From Phoebastria nigripes (lineage: Eukaryota; Chordata; Aves; Procellariiformes; Diomedeidae), in assembly GCA_035582835.1 (NCBI GenBank), contig JAYKAV010003126.1:191706-255705 (forward strand): a stretch of DNA of 64,000 nt. Direction: 5' to 3'. Position numbers and translations under genes: made by a program. Every line of letters begins with the position of its first letter. Within the stretch, counting starts at the first letter, position 1. Of this stretch, positions 47,721 to 60,298 are shown piece after piece. The notes under the pieces were generated by a model. The model saw nothing but the letters and a program-made list of their open reading frames with translations. It did not search any database and was not told the DNA's origin.

Positions 47721-49590
47721 GTTTTAATACAACATACTTTGCATTGTTACACTCACATTTATTTTGCTATTAGCTTTAAAGAAAGGTTACTTCAATGCAC
47801 AGTAGTGGAAAGCAGGTTGACAGACCTAACAGAGGATCACAGTAAACAGAAATGTACTGGCTGAACAGACGGTCTCAGATGTGATTTATGGAGATTTGAG
47901 CCAAGTTTGTGTATACAGTAAAAACAGATTAAGAATCTTTCATCCACTTTTCTAACCAACAAGGCTGCAAAAATATTTCCTTCCTCACTTAGGAGCCTGA
48001 AAAGGATCTGACTACTTCTGAAATTAAGACTCAAGAGTTTTTTCACAACCACCTATGGCCGTGGATAAGACTCCTATTCACTTCAGTGGGACCCAAATTT
48101 TTTTTTTTTCTGTGATGAGCTTGCATGCTTTGTCTGTGTTTTAGCCATGTCAAGGGAACTGTGGAAATAATAAAGCTCAACTGGCACTTTAGGCACTACT
48201 CCAGGTAAGTGTAACAGAGTCAGAAGTGAAATCCAACTCACAATTCACATTTTCGTATCACAATCCTAACTTTTTTTTTTGACCACTAATGAAGAAAAAA
48301 AAAAAGGTAATATTCTTGCTGTCAGTAAGGATATCCATGAGTCTCTCAGTTCACATTATATATCCTAGTCATTTCAACAGCCACTGTGATTTAAGAATGA
48401 CCTAGAGCAACACATTATTTGGAAACGATGCCCCTGACAACAGGGATGTACGTCCATACCACAACTTGACAAGTTTTTATCTCCACTGCAGGGGAGAGTT
48501 TAACTTTGCATCACTCCCACATGACATGACTGGACAAACACATTCTACTGAGTCTTCTTGAACTTCATTTCCTCTCTGCTAAGATCTCACAGCCTTACCT
48601 ACCGCAGCTTCAAGGAAAAAAGCAAAGAGGATGGCATTTACAGCCGCTCCTGCTCCAGGAATGCAGAAGAAAAATCACATTATCGCTTTATGTCTGTAAA
48701 GCAGTATGTGGCTTGATTCATAGGCTATCCTGCAGAGAGTATCAGAGGAAGGAAAAGCTCTCCTTTGACTAGTGAAAGTAACAGAAAGCCTTGAGAATTT
48801 ACAGAAAAGACCACTCATTTATGTAGATGCATCTAAAATCTTAGTGCCTGATCTAAGGTCGTTGTCTAGGTTCTCTCAGTAGTCAATGGAAAAGGATTTT
48901 GGCACCTCTGGAAGTACGATTCATCCCATCCTTAGATATTGATTTCAAATAGGTGGGATGTTGTCTCTCTCATTGACTGCGGATGATATGTGTTATGCAA
49001 AAAGCTACAATAAAACTATTTCAGTATATATATTTCAGTATCTATTCAGTACCTTTATAGATAACGGGTCATCTGTTGGCCTAGCAGAGCAGTCCTATAT
49101 GGTCTGTGAAGGTGGATTAAAAGAAAAGGCTGAAAATCTTTTCACCCATTGAATGACTTCTGTTGGCTTTGAGTCAAGCCTTCAGCTCGATAAATTGAAA
49201 TGTTTCCATCTGCAAAAAAAAATCTGATGTGTCATCCAATCAGCAAGGATGGGAGAATATACATAGAAGGAAACAACAGCAACAAGTCTTCAGCAATTAC
49301 GTTTGCCACACCTAGACAGAAAGGTGGAACAAGCTGTGAAAAAAGAAGTCACAATATTTCTCCTGCTTATATGAATTTTGAGTTGAGGATGGTCAAGCTT
49401 TGTGGGAGGTTTTTTGTTTCTGTATAGTTTTGATCTCATTTGATTTGTTAGCTCTTCTATTTCAGTACAAGATGCCAGCTTGTTTCTGTTGATTGAAGGT
49501 ACGTGTGCTTTGGCAGCAACTTCCTAAGGAAGAGATATCGAAATTTGTCGAAAACTGACTCAGCACTGCCCTACATCTGCAAGGTGATGC
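47721..49590. other. unique noncoding stretch
   Basis: No gene was recognised. T-runs and A-runs lie at 48099-48109, 48271-48280 and 48294-48305. Confidence 0.45.
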
Positions 49591-50340
49591 TGTCACATCC
49601 CGCCCATGAGGAGGGAGAGGGGACTCAGATTCGCAAATTCCCTCAGTATGGCTTAAGGTGAAACGACACTCAAGGTCTGTACATAAACAAAGACTTTTAC
49701 TCCATAGCTAGGCTCATTGGTAAATAATTGGGTAGCAGAAAAGCTTATTGCTCACCACTGCTGTGGGAGTTTATGCCTTGNNTTACTTACTAGGAAAAGG
49801 GAAAAGAATAAAAGAAAGAGAGAAGAAGAGAGAGAGAGAAAGAAAGAGAGAGAAAGAGATCACCGGTCCGGGTTCCAGCATTGGTCCAGCCGACGGGGGT
49901 CTCTGGTCTGTAGGAGCGCTCATTCAAAAGTTCCCACAAGTTCCCAAAATAGTTCTNCCCATGGCACTTGCCTTCCCTTTTTATGTCTGCCGTTCACTTT
50001 CAAACTGCCCCTCTGTTATGGTGGCAGTTTTGTAGCTCAGAGAGTTTCAGTTCCATTGGTTCTTGTATGCCTCGTCTTCACTTAAAGTCACNGGGTCCTT
50101 TCTTTTTACTGCGCATATTCAGTGGGGAAGGGGCTTTGTTGGGTAGGGGGCTTTTCCTGCTGCTGGGTGGGTTTTTTACTATGCTAATTAGGATAGTTCA
50201 CCCGTAGTTCAAGTAGTTGTTTCTTTGGTTTTATCAGCGGTTCTTGTTCTCTTAGCGCTTATCTTGGTACTCCCTTATTTGGCCGATTTATGGTGTAATC
50301 ATGTTTCTTCCCCCAAGGCCAGACCCAGTTAACTCTCTAC
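49591..50340 (-). mobile_element. LTR-like block of an endogenous retrovirus (upper end uncertain)
   Basis: Plus-strand sequence starts TGTCACATCCCGCCCATGAG and continues with 'ggtgaaacgacactcaagg', wording I associate with bird ERV LTRs read from their 3' end. In the minus-strand sense direction a TATA-like CATAAAAAGG lies at 49977-49986, with a promoter-like region upstream of it, including the CArG-like CCTTATTTGG at 50273-50282. The LTR head would be TGTAGAGAG at about 50341, but that edge has no confirmed target-site duplication: left flank GATGC does not repeat there, while a GATGC does occur at 50528-50532. No primer binding site adjoins 49590. It could be a solo or 3' LTR. Confidence 0.55.
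49811..49859. repeat. (GA)n/(GAAA)n purine microsatellite
   Basis: A purine-only run of AGAGAG and AAAG units inside the LTR-like block. It creates a charged open frame (K/R/E-rich) that is not a gene. Confidence 0.95.
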
Positions 50341-52359
50341 AGAGGAGCCTTCCTGGGGTTCACCATCCCCCAGTCTTAGGAGTGTTTGAGACATTCCTCG
50401 GGCAGGCTCAGGGGATCTCCACCCCCTGCTCCCGTATCAAGTTTTGTCTCCTGTCATTGTAAAACAGTTCTTTGTTCCAGTGGGTTACCAGTTAGCCTTG
50501 GTGTTAGCTGCCAGTTGGTCTCCTATAGATGCAACCGAAGAGGTAGGTTTACGATACCTGTATTTCCCTTTGTGTGTTTGTACCTACACTCCTGCAAAGA
50601 ATTTATCACCTCAGCAATAGCTTTAGGACACACTTATTGCTCCCGCGCCATCACATATTTACCCATCCTGGTAGGGCTGCTGCATGCTCCATATCCACAG
50701 TTTCTCCTAACGCCCAGCTTAGATCATAGTATTGCTTTGTGCATTAACTGTTTTTCTACTTTGTCACTTCAGTTCATCTCTCCTTGCCCCACTCTACAAC
50801 TTGCCTTGAGGTGAGGTGAGATGTAATGTTTGCTTTCTCTACTTCATCACGCCGTTGGTTACCTTAAAGGGTTCAAATCTGATACTTCTCTCCAGGGTCT
50901 TTCCTGCCTCTGTAAACTCCACATCCCATGAAGTGTGTCTTTCATATCAGGAAAGAGCATCAATACCAATTCCAGGAATGCCACCTGAGTAAGGAGGTGA
51001 TTTTTGGCTCTTTATTGGAGGTATTAGAGCAGAGCAGATTCCTTCTAGAGCCCTGGACCCCTCTAAAGTCTGCCTAACTGATGACAGCAGCCTGTGCCAA
51101 AGAATTGGGTGCCCCCACTAGCAGAGAGAATTCTTCCTCCAATAACAGGTGTCAAGAAGAGTGTGTCATCTTCCCCTCCAAACATGGTAACCTGGAGATA
51201 TCTTGGCACTTGCAGGGTTGCAGACAGAGTTTGTAACATGGGGCAGGACCAACAGGAGCTGCAGACTCTATTGTTTGGTTGCCTTTGTCCAGGTATGACA
51301 GCTTTAGCTCCGGGCTATGTTCACAAGCCCACAGGATCCTTACAGCATTTAATGCAGACCTTTCCTTGGAGGTGCCAAGAGCCAGAAGATGGAGCATCAT
51401 TCATACCTTCCAGGTTGCACCTCACCAGTCATCTCTCCNTGGCATCCAAGGACTTCTTATTACTTGCCTGAGGAAGGGAGGGCAGATGATGAATAATNAA
51501 AAACAAAAGGCAAAGAAGAGCAATGACCTCAAATTTCCTCTGAAATTGTGCTTTCTATTGTGAAGATGGATTGGAATAGATGATTTCGTTAAGAGCCTGC
51601 TCCAAAGATGATTGAAGATGATATAGAAGAATTTCCCTCCATCTTGATGAACTTTTCACTGGTTCTGGAAGACTGGACCTCAATTAGGAGACCTCCAGTG
51701 TGGGTCTCCAGTATGATCAAACTTTTTCTCTGGGGAGGGGAGAGGTTGTTACGGATCCAGATGAGTCCATATATCCCGTAACCCTAAAGTTCCAGATTAA
51801 ACAAGCATTGAACTGAGGGAGCTTATAAAGGTTTGTAAATAACTCCTCTGAAAGTGTGATTGTGGCCACAGCATGCATGGCCTCTCTGAGCGGGTGGGCA
51901 GCCCTTCTCATTCACCGTTGTGTGAATAATTGGAAAATCACTCACCCATTACTATTTTACGGCCACAGCCGCAATCTTCCCCTGAGCTGGCGCCTCAGCT
52001 GGGGATGCTTCATTTCCATTTAATAGGATGAAAACCATGTGGCTGTGAATCATCTGTTTCTGTCTCTGCTGCCTTGACATGAGCACGTTCGCTGTATTCG
52101 ATCAGCTGTGCTACAGTTCAAATTGATGGCAGGGCTTACACCTCATTTCCACACGCAGAGGCTGTGAACTTTCTGAGGCTGTGAACATTTCCCTTGCCAA
52201 CCTCCTCAGTTCTAGAGGCCCGCTCATTTTTTTATTTTATTTTTTTGACTGCTATTGTGTGCTAGATACTTTGCAGACAGAGTAGGTACTGTCGTTCCCT
52301 AAAGCTTTTATTAACAGTACTTTTTCTTTCTGTCCAAGATTTTCTGCCACATTTATTAT
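50341..52359. other. unassigned stretch, first part possibly ERV-derived
   Basis: 50341-50820 is less AT-rich than its surroundings and might continue the LTR-like element as internal sequence, but no gag, pol or env motif was seen in any frame. The rest is unique with no gene recognised. Confidence 0.35.
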
Positions 52360-52388
52360 CACACACGCTCCCGAGCGTGTGTGTGTGT
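52360..52388. repeat. perfect hairpin running into a GT dinucleotide run
   Basis: CACACACGCTC at 52360-52370 and GAGCGTGTGTG at 52373-52383 are exact reverse complements with a 2-nt spacer (CC). The right arm continues into GTGTGT to 52388. Confidence 0.85.
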
Positions 52389-55300
52389 TAGGATGCCCAT
52401 AAATCACCATGCAATCCCAACTACACTCTAAGAGTGCAATTCCACAGTGCTTTAGCTAAACTAAACCAGAGCTACTGCAGTCGTTCTTTCTTCTTCACCC
52501 CCAGCCTCATATTCCTACCTTCATCTTCAAGCTGGCGCTAGCAGATTTGTTATAAAGGTTGGTATTTTATGCAATATCATGCAGTAAGCTAGCTCAGGGA
52601 GCTGATGCACTTAGAAACCAGTCAGGCCAGTTTTTGGCCATTCCATTTTCCTGTGCTATGTCATTATCCTGTACTGATATTGCAAGTCAGGGAATGATAC
52701 CATGTGGAAAAGGATGGGATTGAGGGCAGTATGACAGCAAACCTGATTCAGAGTGGCTTAAAGTGCCCCGGTGCCTCTCCTCTGCACGTGTGGGTGCACG
52801 CATGTGTTTGTGGATGTTTATTTCTAGGTACACATGAACAAAAATCTATAGATCAGGTGTTTCTAGACTGTTACACATAGCACTGGGGGTATAAAAACCC
52901 TAATGAAAAGTTTGAAAGATCCCATTGGGAGGCTACAGGAGCTGCAAGGTGACATTTCCCAGGAAGGCAGGCAGCAATCTGCTACTAATCCTGACCTCCC
53001 TGGAGGTGCCGTTGGGTGAACACCTCAACACACTGATCAATCAGTCAGTGATTAACACTGCTTAGATCATCAGCGGTAACGAGCTGTAACTGCCACAGCT
53101 TCCCAGTCCATTCTATTATTGGTGGGATGGGCACAAGTAGTGCCAACACCTGTGTTTCCTGATGAGGGTATAGGGTCAGGGTCTGGGCGACTACATAAAG
53201 GGATGGTGATGAGGTTAGGGTGTATTTTTTGNAGGTGGAGGACAAAACTAGGGTAACAGAGATGAGACTTTGGGTGAGAAGCAGAGAGGAAGATAAATGA
53301 TGTGCAACAGGGATTTTGGTGTGACATGGCAGAGGGATGGGTTAGATAGATGTGCTAGATATAGACATGGCATCCTAGCCTGCAAGGGCAGGGGACAATG
53401 AATAGAGATTTTCCTTCATTTCTGTTTTTTCTAAACCCAGTTGTGGGAATTGCTATCGGTATCTGTAGCTACTGCTGCTATCTGCAGTTCTGCCACTGTT
53501 CCTGGTAGTGCCTGCAGCCACTCCATGGTTGATAGTAGCAGAATAGCTCATGGCTGGGTTATGTGGCTGTAGGCTGCAAGTACACAAGGCCTTGCAACGG
53601 ATGCAGTGGAAACTGGGATGCTACTGTACTAAGTCTGGGTGGGTCNGACCTTTATGGTGATGTAGGAGAGACAAGGCCTGACACCTCTTTTGCTGCTAAG
53701 TGGAGAAGATGCCTTCACTTCTGGACAGTGGAAGGCAAATGACCTCCTTCCACCTGGTTATAGGAGTAGTGGTTCCTCCAAGAGTAAAACAGCAGTTTGA
53801 TCACCTTACCAGGTAGTTCCTTTCTCTCCTCATTCATTTGTGTCCCTCTTTGTTTTCTGTATTGGTTGTGATTTTTTTTCTTTCTAGTATTTTCCACAAC
53901 AGTAAAATACTATTCCTCTGCAAACAACCTCTGCTAATATTGATTCAGCCTTTATTACAAATGCATTAGTTGTGCAGTGAATGCCATTATTTAAGCTTTT
54001 AGTCCTGCCCTGTGAACCACAGCTAAATGAAGATTTTGTCCTCTTTCTGCATAAGATATTTACTCACTTTTCCAGCATTTATCCTATACTTCCCATGTAA
54101 TACAAATCCTCTTTCCTTTGCTTTTTTTAGGATAGCAGTGGTTGGGAACGTCAAAAACAACTTGTATTCCCTGCTTCTGAAAGCCATTAAGTCTTGCCTC
54201 ATGAGTTGGTAGTTTTTATCCCAACTTCTGAATCATTTGACAATCATTATTTTGTAACTATGTTGATTAATCATTGGAAAATAGTTATCACTGGTGAAAT
54301 AAGCAAAAAAGTCATTGTTTTGATATGATAGATTGTATTACACTTTAATTAAACACTTAACAAATATGCCAAAATGTTTGATGGAAAAGGCACTTCTGGA
54401 AGGGTGAGTTTAAACTTCCTAAACAATGAATTTTTTTTCCTTTCTCCTTTTGACCACAGAGAAAACCTAAGATCACTTAGGTCTTAGTATAGCCCTCTCA
54501 GTTAAATATCTTTAAGTGGGTAGGATGGATCAGAGCAAAGATGTGACTCTTGCTGAAGAATTTGATTTACACTAGTTCTGGGTAGGTTTTTTTCCTCTTT
54601 CAAGTTTCCTACATGAGAGCATTTTGCTCTTGCTGTTCCTCATGTTTATTGAAGAAAAAAAAAATGCTATAAGCAGAGCAATGAATTAAGGATGTGGCAC
54701 TTCATAAAGCACAGGAGAACAAGCATATCTGTATCCCACCTCTAGCCAAAGTGACCTCAACCTACTGTTGAGGTTGCATAGGAGCACCAAGTCAGCACAG
54801 CAAGGAAAGCCAGGTAGTGATGCTACTCCAGTTTCTCTAACTATACAGCACCAAATACAACAGGACATTTGGCTAAAGTATTAACCCTTGACTGCCCAAG
54901 CTGTTTAATTATTAACATGCTTTTTGGTGCAGTTTTGTCTTTGTGTCATCTAGTGGTCTCCCAGACAGTGCCCAGGCATAGTCTGAGGAACAGGACTGCT
55001 CTCAGGAGGTTGTGTGGAAAGCATGGTGTGAACTTTGCCTTTCCACCTTGTACAGTTCTCCAAAGCCACCCCAGCAGGCTTTGTATTGTAAAACACACTT
55101 GCATGACCTCATATCGCATCTCATGAAGGCACCTCAGGTCTGCAGAAACTTTCTTTTCCCCATTTAATTTAGCAGTAGAGACACAACCTCCAAGAATGAA
55201 AGCAAACACTTTCCTCAACAGACGAATCAGTTCTGAATCAGAATATCTTCTCCTACTTCCAGTGAGCAAGGAGGAGAATAACATTTCATAACCTTTGGAA

Positions 55301-55659
55301 ACCACCTGAACTCCCAATATCTGTCTGCTGGAAGTCGCATTACAGCACCTCTGAGCCCTTCTACAGAGACAACAGTAACTTACACCAGAGTAAGTTTAGC
55401 TGCAGCCAAGGTGTCATCAAGCAAGCCCCAAATTAGACAATAAGTTCTGACTCTAGTTTCCACCCTGCCTCCTCCTTCCATCTGCTAAATATTTCCTGGA
55501 TTTCATAAGGCTGCTTTCCTTGGTCCTTCTTGATCTTGATCTGCCACTCACTTGTAGGTAAATCTCAAACAAATGTTCATCATTTCTAAGCAGGAAGCTC
55601 AGAGATTGATCTCTCTACTCTAGAATCTTCCTCAAGGCAAACTAACATCGTCTTGTGTG
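52389..55659. other. unique noncoding stretch
   Basis: No gene was recognised. An N lies near 53232 and 53646. The frame at 54946-55317 (minus) has no known domain. Confidence 0.45.
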
Positions 55660-55770
55660 TGATTATGTACCAGTTCAAGCTCAGCAAGGTTAGAACAGAG
55701 CTTATAATCCTTTCCTGTGATCCCTCTGGGCTGTCTTCATTCTCTGTAGCCATTCTTGTGCTCATCTATG
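55660..55770 (+). mobile_element. possible LINE-2 remnant
   Basis: The wording 'cagttcaagctcagcaaggt' and 'agaacagagcttataatcct' followed by 'ttcctg' resembles the L2 ORF2 phrase that normally reads 'catctcaaactcaacatgtc' and 'caaaactgagctcatcatct'. The match is short and diverged. Confidence 0.3.
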
Positions 55771-58700
55771 AATTCAGACAGCATTTTCTGCTTGTATCAT
55801 CCTTCAGGCAAGGAATCTTGGTTGGTGGCGGGGAAGAGTTATCTTAACATACCTTAAAATAAAAACAAACAAAAACCCCCAGCCTTTCTTACTCCACTTC
55901 AATGCAGAATTCTCATTCAAATTCCCATCACTTGAGATTCATCTTCCCTAGCTTTAGCTGTGTTAGGTATGTTCGGGCATGCCCAGCATCTAGTTTAAGC
56001 TCATTACTTAAGCTCCATGAGCAGTTGGTAAATAGATATAAGAATCCTCCACAGATTATGTTTTCCTACCCTTTAGACAGACAGGAAGGCAAGATGTTGT
56101 CAGGGTAAATGTAGCTGTGATGGGTAAATGTATTCCTAGATGTGTTCGTTTCTTCTGAAAATTCAGAGGAGACTGTGTCCTGTCATACTGAACAGTACTA
56201 TATCTCTTCCTTTTCCTCTAGCTTCCGGGGTAATTTTATTCATTTGTCTTTGGTCTCTTTTTACATTTAATTTTTTTTAGGGAAGATCTGTCTTTTCAGT
56301 GTGTGTTTCCACAGTACCTAACACAGGAGAATCCTGCTCTGGCACTGCAGCTTCATGGTATTATGATAAAACAAATAAATAATAATAAATTAGGTGTAGG
56401 AGTAGGATCAAGCACACTCAAGTCCATGTAAGAAACTTTCGTTGGAAAGTCATTGACCTCAACGTGTAGCCAAGGATTAATCTAGCTTGTGACTCCTTCC
56501 TAGCACTCAATTTTNTTTTAGTCCTCTTTGGGCTATCAGAGTTTGTTATTTTTTTCACACTAAGAAACATCTGTGGCAATATTTTTTTTGTTTCTTTTTG
56601 AATTAAACTGTATTTTAATCAACAGGACATTTTGTTATAATAGATTATAAAAAGACTTATAAACAACATTATTACATTGAATATAATCCCATATAGACGT
56701 ATTTATCTTCTACAGTCACTTGTTCCATCATTTTCCTTATAGTTTGCTGCCCACAGCTGATTCAGTGATTGCTTTGACTAAACTGACATCTAATAAATGA
56801 TTGCAGTTTGTTATGAAGACCTTAAAGCATGTTTAAGATATTTCAGCGCAAGTTCACATGGTCTTTTTTGTCTAACCAGTTTGTAACCGAGAAAGCTGAA
56901 TCTCTCTGTATCCATCAAATAGATTTGCACCCAGAATTTGTTGATTTGAGTGTTCCTGAAAATGTTGAACAAGGACTACTCTTAATATCAAGACTGTAGA
57001 CTAGCTGCATGCAGAAATATGAAATGGTCTCCTCACAGCTCATACCAGGGCACTCTATATGGCCAAGATTTCATAGTTTAATATGTGATTATTCTCCCTC
57101 ATTGAAAANAAAAAAAAAAAAAAAANATGAAGACCCAAGCTTAAAGTTAAGAGGTATTGAAAAGTATTGCCAAACTGGGACCTGTATCAATCTATTGTTG
57201 TCAATCAAGTCTCAAGGGAACAAGCAGAGGCTACTGTAATTTCTGTACTGTACCTCCACGCCCCTGAAATTTCTCTTTTTTTTTATTATGTATTTTAAAA
57301 TTCACTTCATTTCTAACAATATTCATTATTCATCCCTGAGTGAACCAGAATGCCATGTTGTTGGTGTTTCAAGAAATAAACAATTGACCCTTCAATGTGA
57401 GTACTTGGCCATTCTTTTTTAGACTTATGGAGTGGTAATAATTACCCTTATTGAAAGGAAATTTCGCTCAAGAGTTTTCAGAGAGAACAGCTCAGATGAT
57501 ACCTTAAAGGAAGGAAATAGTGTACGGTAGGATACTTACCCTTACAACCACTCAAACAAATGCTTAAAAAAGAAGGGGCTGGCGCTGCTGATTCAATAAA
57601 TGTTCACTTTACAGCATGAATTATCTTTATTCACCTATAGTTAATTAATTTATAAGAGTTGATATTAACTTGCATGTCAGAAATCAGCAAAAAATACCTT
57701 AAATGAAAACTTAGGTTTCTTTTCTGAAGGTCATGAGTCTTCAGTTGAGTATCCAAGCACGCACTTAACAGTAATTACCTTTGATGGGACTCCAAGTTAA
57801 GCATATGATTAAATGCTTTGTGGCAGAAGTAGAAATTAAGCATATTCTTATATGCCCAGTGGACTTTCAGACTGATTCTCAGGTTATTGAACTTACCAGA
57901 GATATTCCTACCAGTTTTGGAACTACTCAATGGCATACTGGCACTTGGAATACCTAACAAGGAAAGGTGATGGGTTTGTGATGTCATTAGTGCAGACAGA
58001 TCCTGAAATTTTTGCAGAGCCCTGAAGCAGGGCTAGATCTGAAAGCTGAAAGGATCAGGATAAGGGTCATAAATTTTTATTGAGATTTTTCTGCATTAAT
58101 AGATTCCCCACTTTTGGGAACCAGTTTGTTGGCTAACATAAGGTCGAAGCATGGTTGTGATAGAGTTATGAGCTGGTTGGTTTGTTTGAGACCATGGAAA
58201 GCCTTACTGAATTCTTTGTTCAGTCTTCATAAATTTTACATTCTCCTGCTTCAATATGCATCGTATACATAATCGAATGCAGAAGACAGAAATACGTTGT
58301 TCACTTGGAGACAATAAGAAGTGAAGGAGAGGAAGCTAAAAATGCGGAGGGGGATTTAAAAGCAGGCAAACTTTGATTGCCTCTATAGGAAAGTAAACAC
58401 TCAATTTGTCAGCCTAGCACTGAGAAAAGCTTCCACAGGCTCTTTCACAGGACAAAATGTAAGGCCTTTTATATTTACTTATATGTACACGCACACGCAG
58501 GAGAGTGGAGGTAATTGTATGACATTCAGATGATTCCCATATTTGTGCCTGATTTCATCTAGCAGTAAATGTTAAGGTTATTCCCAATTTCAAAGATTGG
58601 TGCAAGACTAATCTTCCACTGAACTCAAGGCAATTGAAAAATTCAACACAAATGTGCTACGCTGACATTGAAAGAAATTCAGGCAGGGAATTGGCAGACT

Positions 58701-59159
58701 TGAATCTATGCCCTTATTACAATCTATTTCTCCCACATGGCTTAGCAAGTTCAGCTTTTTTTTTTTTTTTTTTTTTTTGCCAATCATAAAATCTGTGCTT
58801 GAGGTGTAACTTCTTCCACCTTGGTGACACTGGCCTCTGCAAGAGGCTACTTCCACGGGGCAGTGGTTTTTCATCTTCATAAGTAAAAACACAGATTTTA
58901 AAAAAGGAAATTAAAAAAAAAAAAAAGCCTGGTGTTAAATGGACACACACACACAAAAGATAGTCAAGGAGCACATACTTTTCAGAGACTGCGGGGAAAG
59001 CAAAAGAGACGTAAATGAATCTGTAACCTGAACTTTCTTACTACCTGCTGAAAGCAGGTAATGAAGATGAAGAAAAGCAACCCAGGCTCCCTTCCTGCCC
59101 GCTTGAATGTGCTTTGGACGTCTCTTTTACAGCTTTGGCATCTTACTCCAGTATTTTGT
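55771..59159. other. unique noncoding stretch
   Basis: No gene was recognised. Simple runs: A-rich with two N at about 57108-57127, T23 at 58756-58778, A-run at 58913-58925, ACAC at 58943-58954. Confidence 0.45.
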
Positions 59160-59164
59160 CTGTC
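59160..59164. repeat. target-site duplication of solo LTR, left copy
   Basis: CTGTC, repeated at 60294-60298 just after the LTR. Confidence 0.7.
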
Positions 59165-60293
59165 TGTGACAGGTTGACCCTGGCTGGGCACCAGGTGCCC
59201 ACCAAAGCCGCTCTGTCACTCTCCCTCCTCAGCTGGACAGGGGAGAGAAAATATAATGAAAGGCTCATGGGTTGAGATAAGGAAGGGAGACATCACTCAC
59301 GAATTACCGTCATGGGCAAAACAGACTCGACTCGGGGAAATTAATTTAATTTATTGCCAATCAAATCAGAGTAAGGTAATGAGAAAATAAAACCAAATCT
59401 TAAAAACACCTTCCCCCCACCCCTCCCTTCTTCACGGGCTCAACTTTACTCCTGATTTTGCCTCCCTCCTCCCCCCAGTGGCACAGGAGGATGGGGAATG
59501 GGGGTTGTGGTCAGTTCATCACACGTTGTCACTGCTGCTCCTTCCTCCTCACGCTCTTCCCCTGCTCCAGCGTGGAGTCCCTCCCACAGGAGACAGTCCT
59601 CCGTGAAGTTCTCCAACGTGAGTCCTTCCCATGGGCTGCANTTTTTCACAAACTGCTCCAGCATGGGTCCCTTCCACGGGGTGCAGTCCTTCAGGAACAG
59701 ACTGCTCCAGCGTGGGTCCCCCACGGGGTCACAAGTCCTGCCAGCAAACCTGCTCCAGCGTGGGCTCCTCTCTCCATGGGTCCACAGGTCCTGCCAGGAG
59801 CCTGCTCCAGGGCAGGCTTCCCACGGGGTCACAGCCTCCTTCGGGCATCCACCTGCTCTGGCGTGGGGTTGTCCATGGGCTGCAGGTGGAAATCTGCTCC
59901 ACCGTGGACCTCCATGGGCTGCAGGGGGACAGCCTGCCTCACCATGGTCTTCACCACGGGCTGCAGGGGAATCTCTGCTCTGGCACCTGGAGCACCTCCT
60001 CCCCCTCCTTCTTCACTGACCTTGCTGTCTGCAGAGTTGTTTCTCTCACATATTCTCACTCCTCTCTCCAGCTGCAGTTGCTGTTGCACATTTTTTTCCC
60101 CCTTCTTAAATATGTTATCCCAGAGGCGCTACCACTGTTGCTGATGGGCTCGGCCTTGGCCAGCGGTGGGTCCGTCCTGGAGCCAGCTGGCATTGGTTCT
60201 ATCAGACAAGGGGGAAGCTTCTAGCATCTTCTCACAGAAGCCACCCCTGTAGCCCCCCCTGCTACCAAAACCTTACTACGCAAACCCAATATA
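59165..60293 (-). mobile_element. 1.13-kb solo LTR with internal tandem repeats
   Basis: The block begins TGTGACAGG and ends CCCAATATA on the plus strand (a canonical end would be ACA, so one base has probably mutated). It is flanked by CTGTC duplications, which fits a solo LTR of a bird endogenous retrovirus. In the minus-strand sense direction a TATA-like ATATTTAAG lies at 60105-60113 and an AATAAA poly(A) signal at 59350-59355. Between them lies a tandem array of units of about 40-52 bp (59562 to about 60015). The phrase 'gggttgagataa' near the 3' end is shared with the 36837 LTR family. Long open frames on both strands (for example 59458-60144 plus) come from the periodic array and are not recognised as genes. 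Confidence 0.85.
59562..60015. repeat. tandem array, unit about 40-52 bp, within the LTR
   Basis: The phrase CTGCTCC or a close variant recurs at 59562, 59653, 59702, 59750, 59802, 59853, 59894, 59934 and 59975, with a weaker copy near 59609. A typical unit reads CTGCTCCAGCGTGGGTCC, then CACGGGGTCACA, then CAGTCCT. Many spacings are near 48 bp, so minus-strand translation gives a periodic pattern of about 16 residues with repeated PWEG and LE words. Confidence 0.88.
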
Positions 60294-60298
60294 CTGTC
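60294..60298. repeat. target-site duplication of solo LTR, right copy
   Basis: CTGTC, matching 59160-59164. Confidence 0.7.

Noticed and set aside
49717..50085. Charged open frame rich in K, R and E
   Set aside because: The charged part is a translated GA/GAAA microsatellite inside an LTR-like block.
50860..50875. tRNA B-box-like word GGGTTCAAATC
   Set aside because: No matching A box or cloverleaf could be found upstream.
59458..60224. Plus-strand open frames of 173-228 residues
   Set aside because: They arise from the GC-rich tandem array in the LTR, overlap in three frames, lie antisense to the element and match no protein family.
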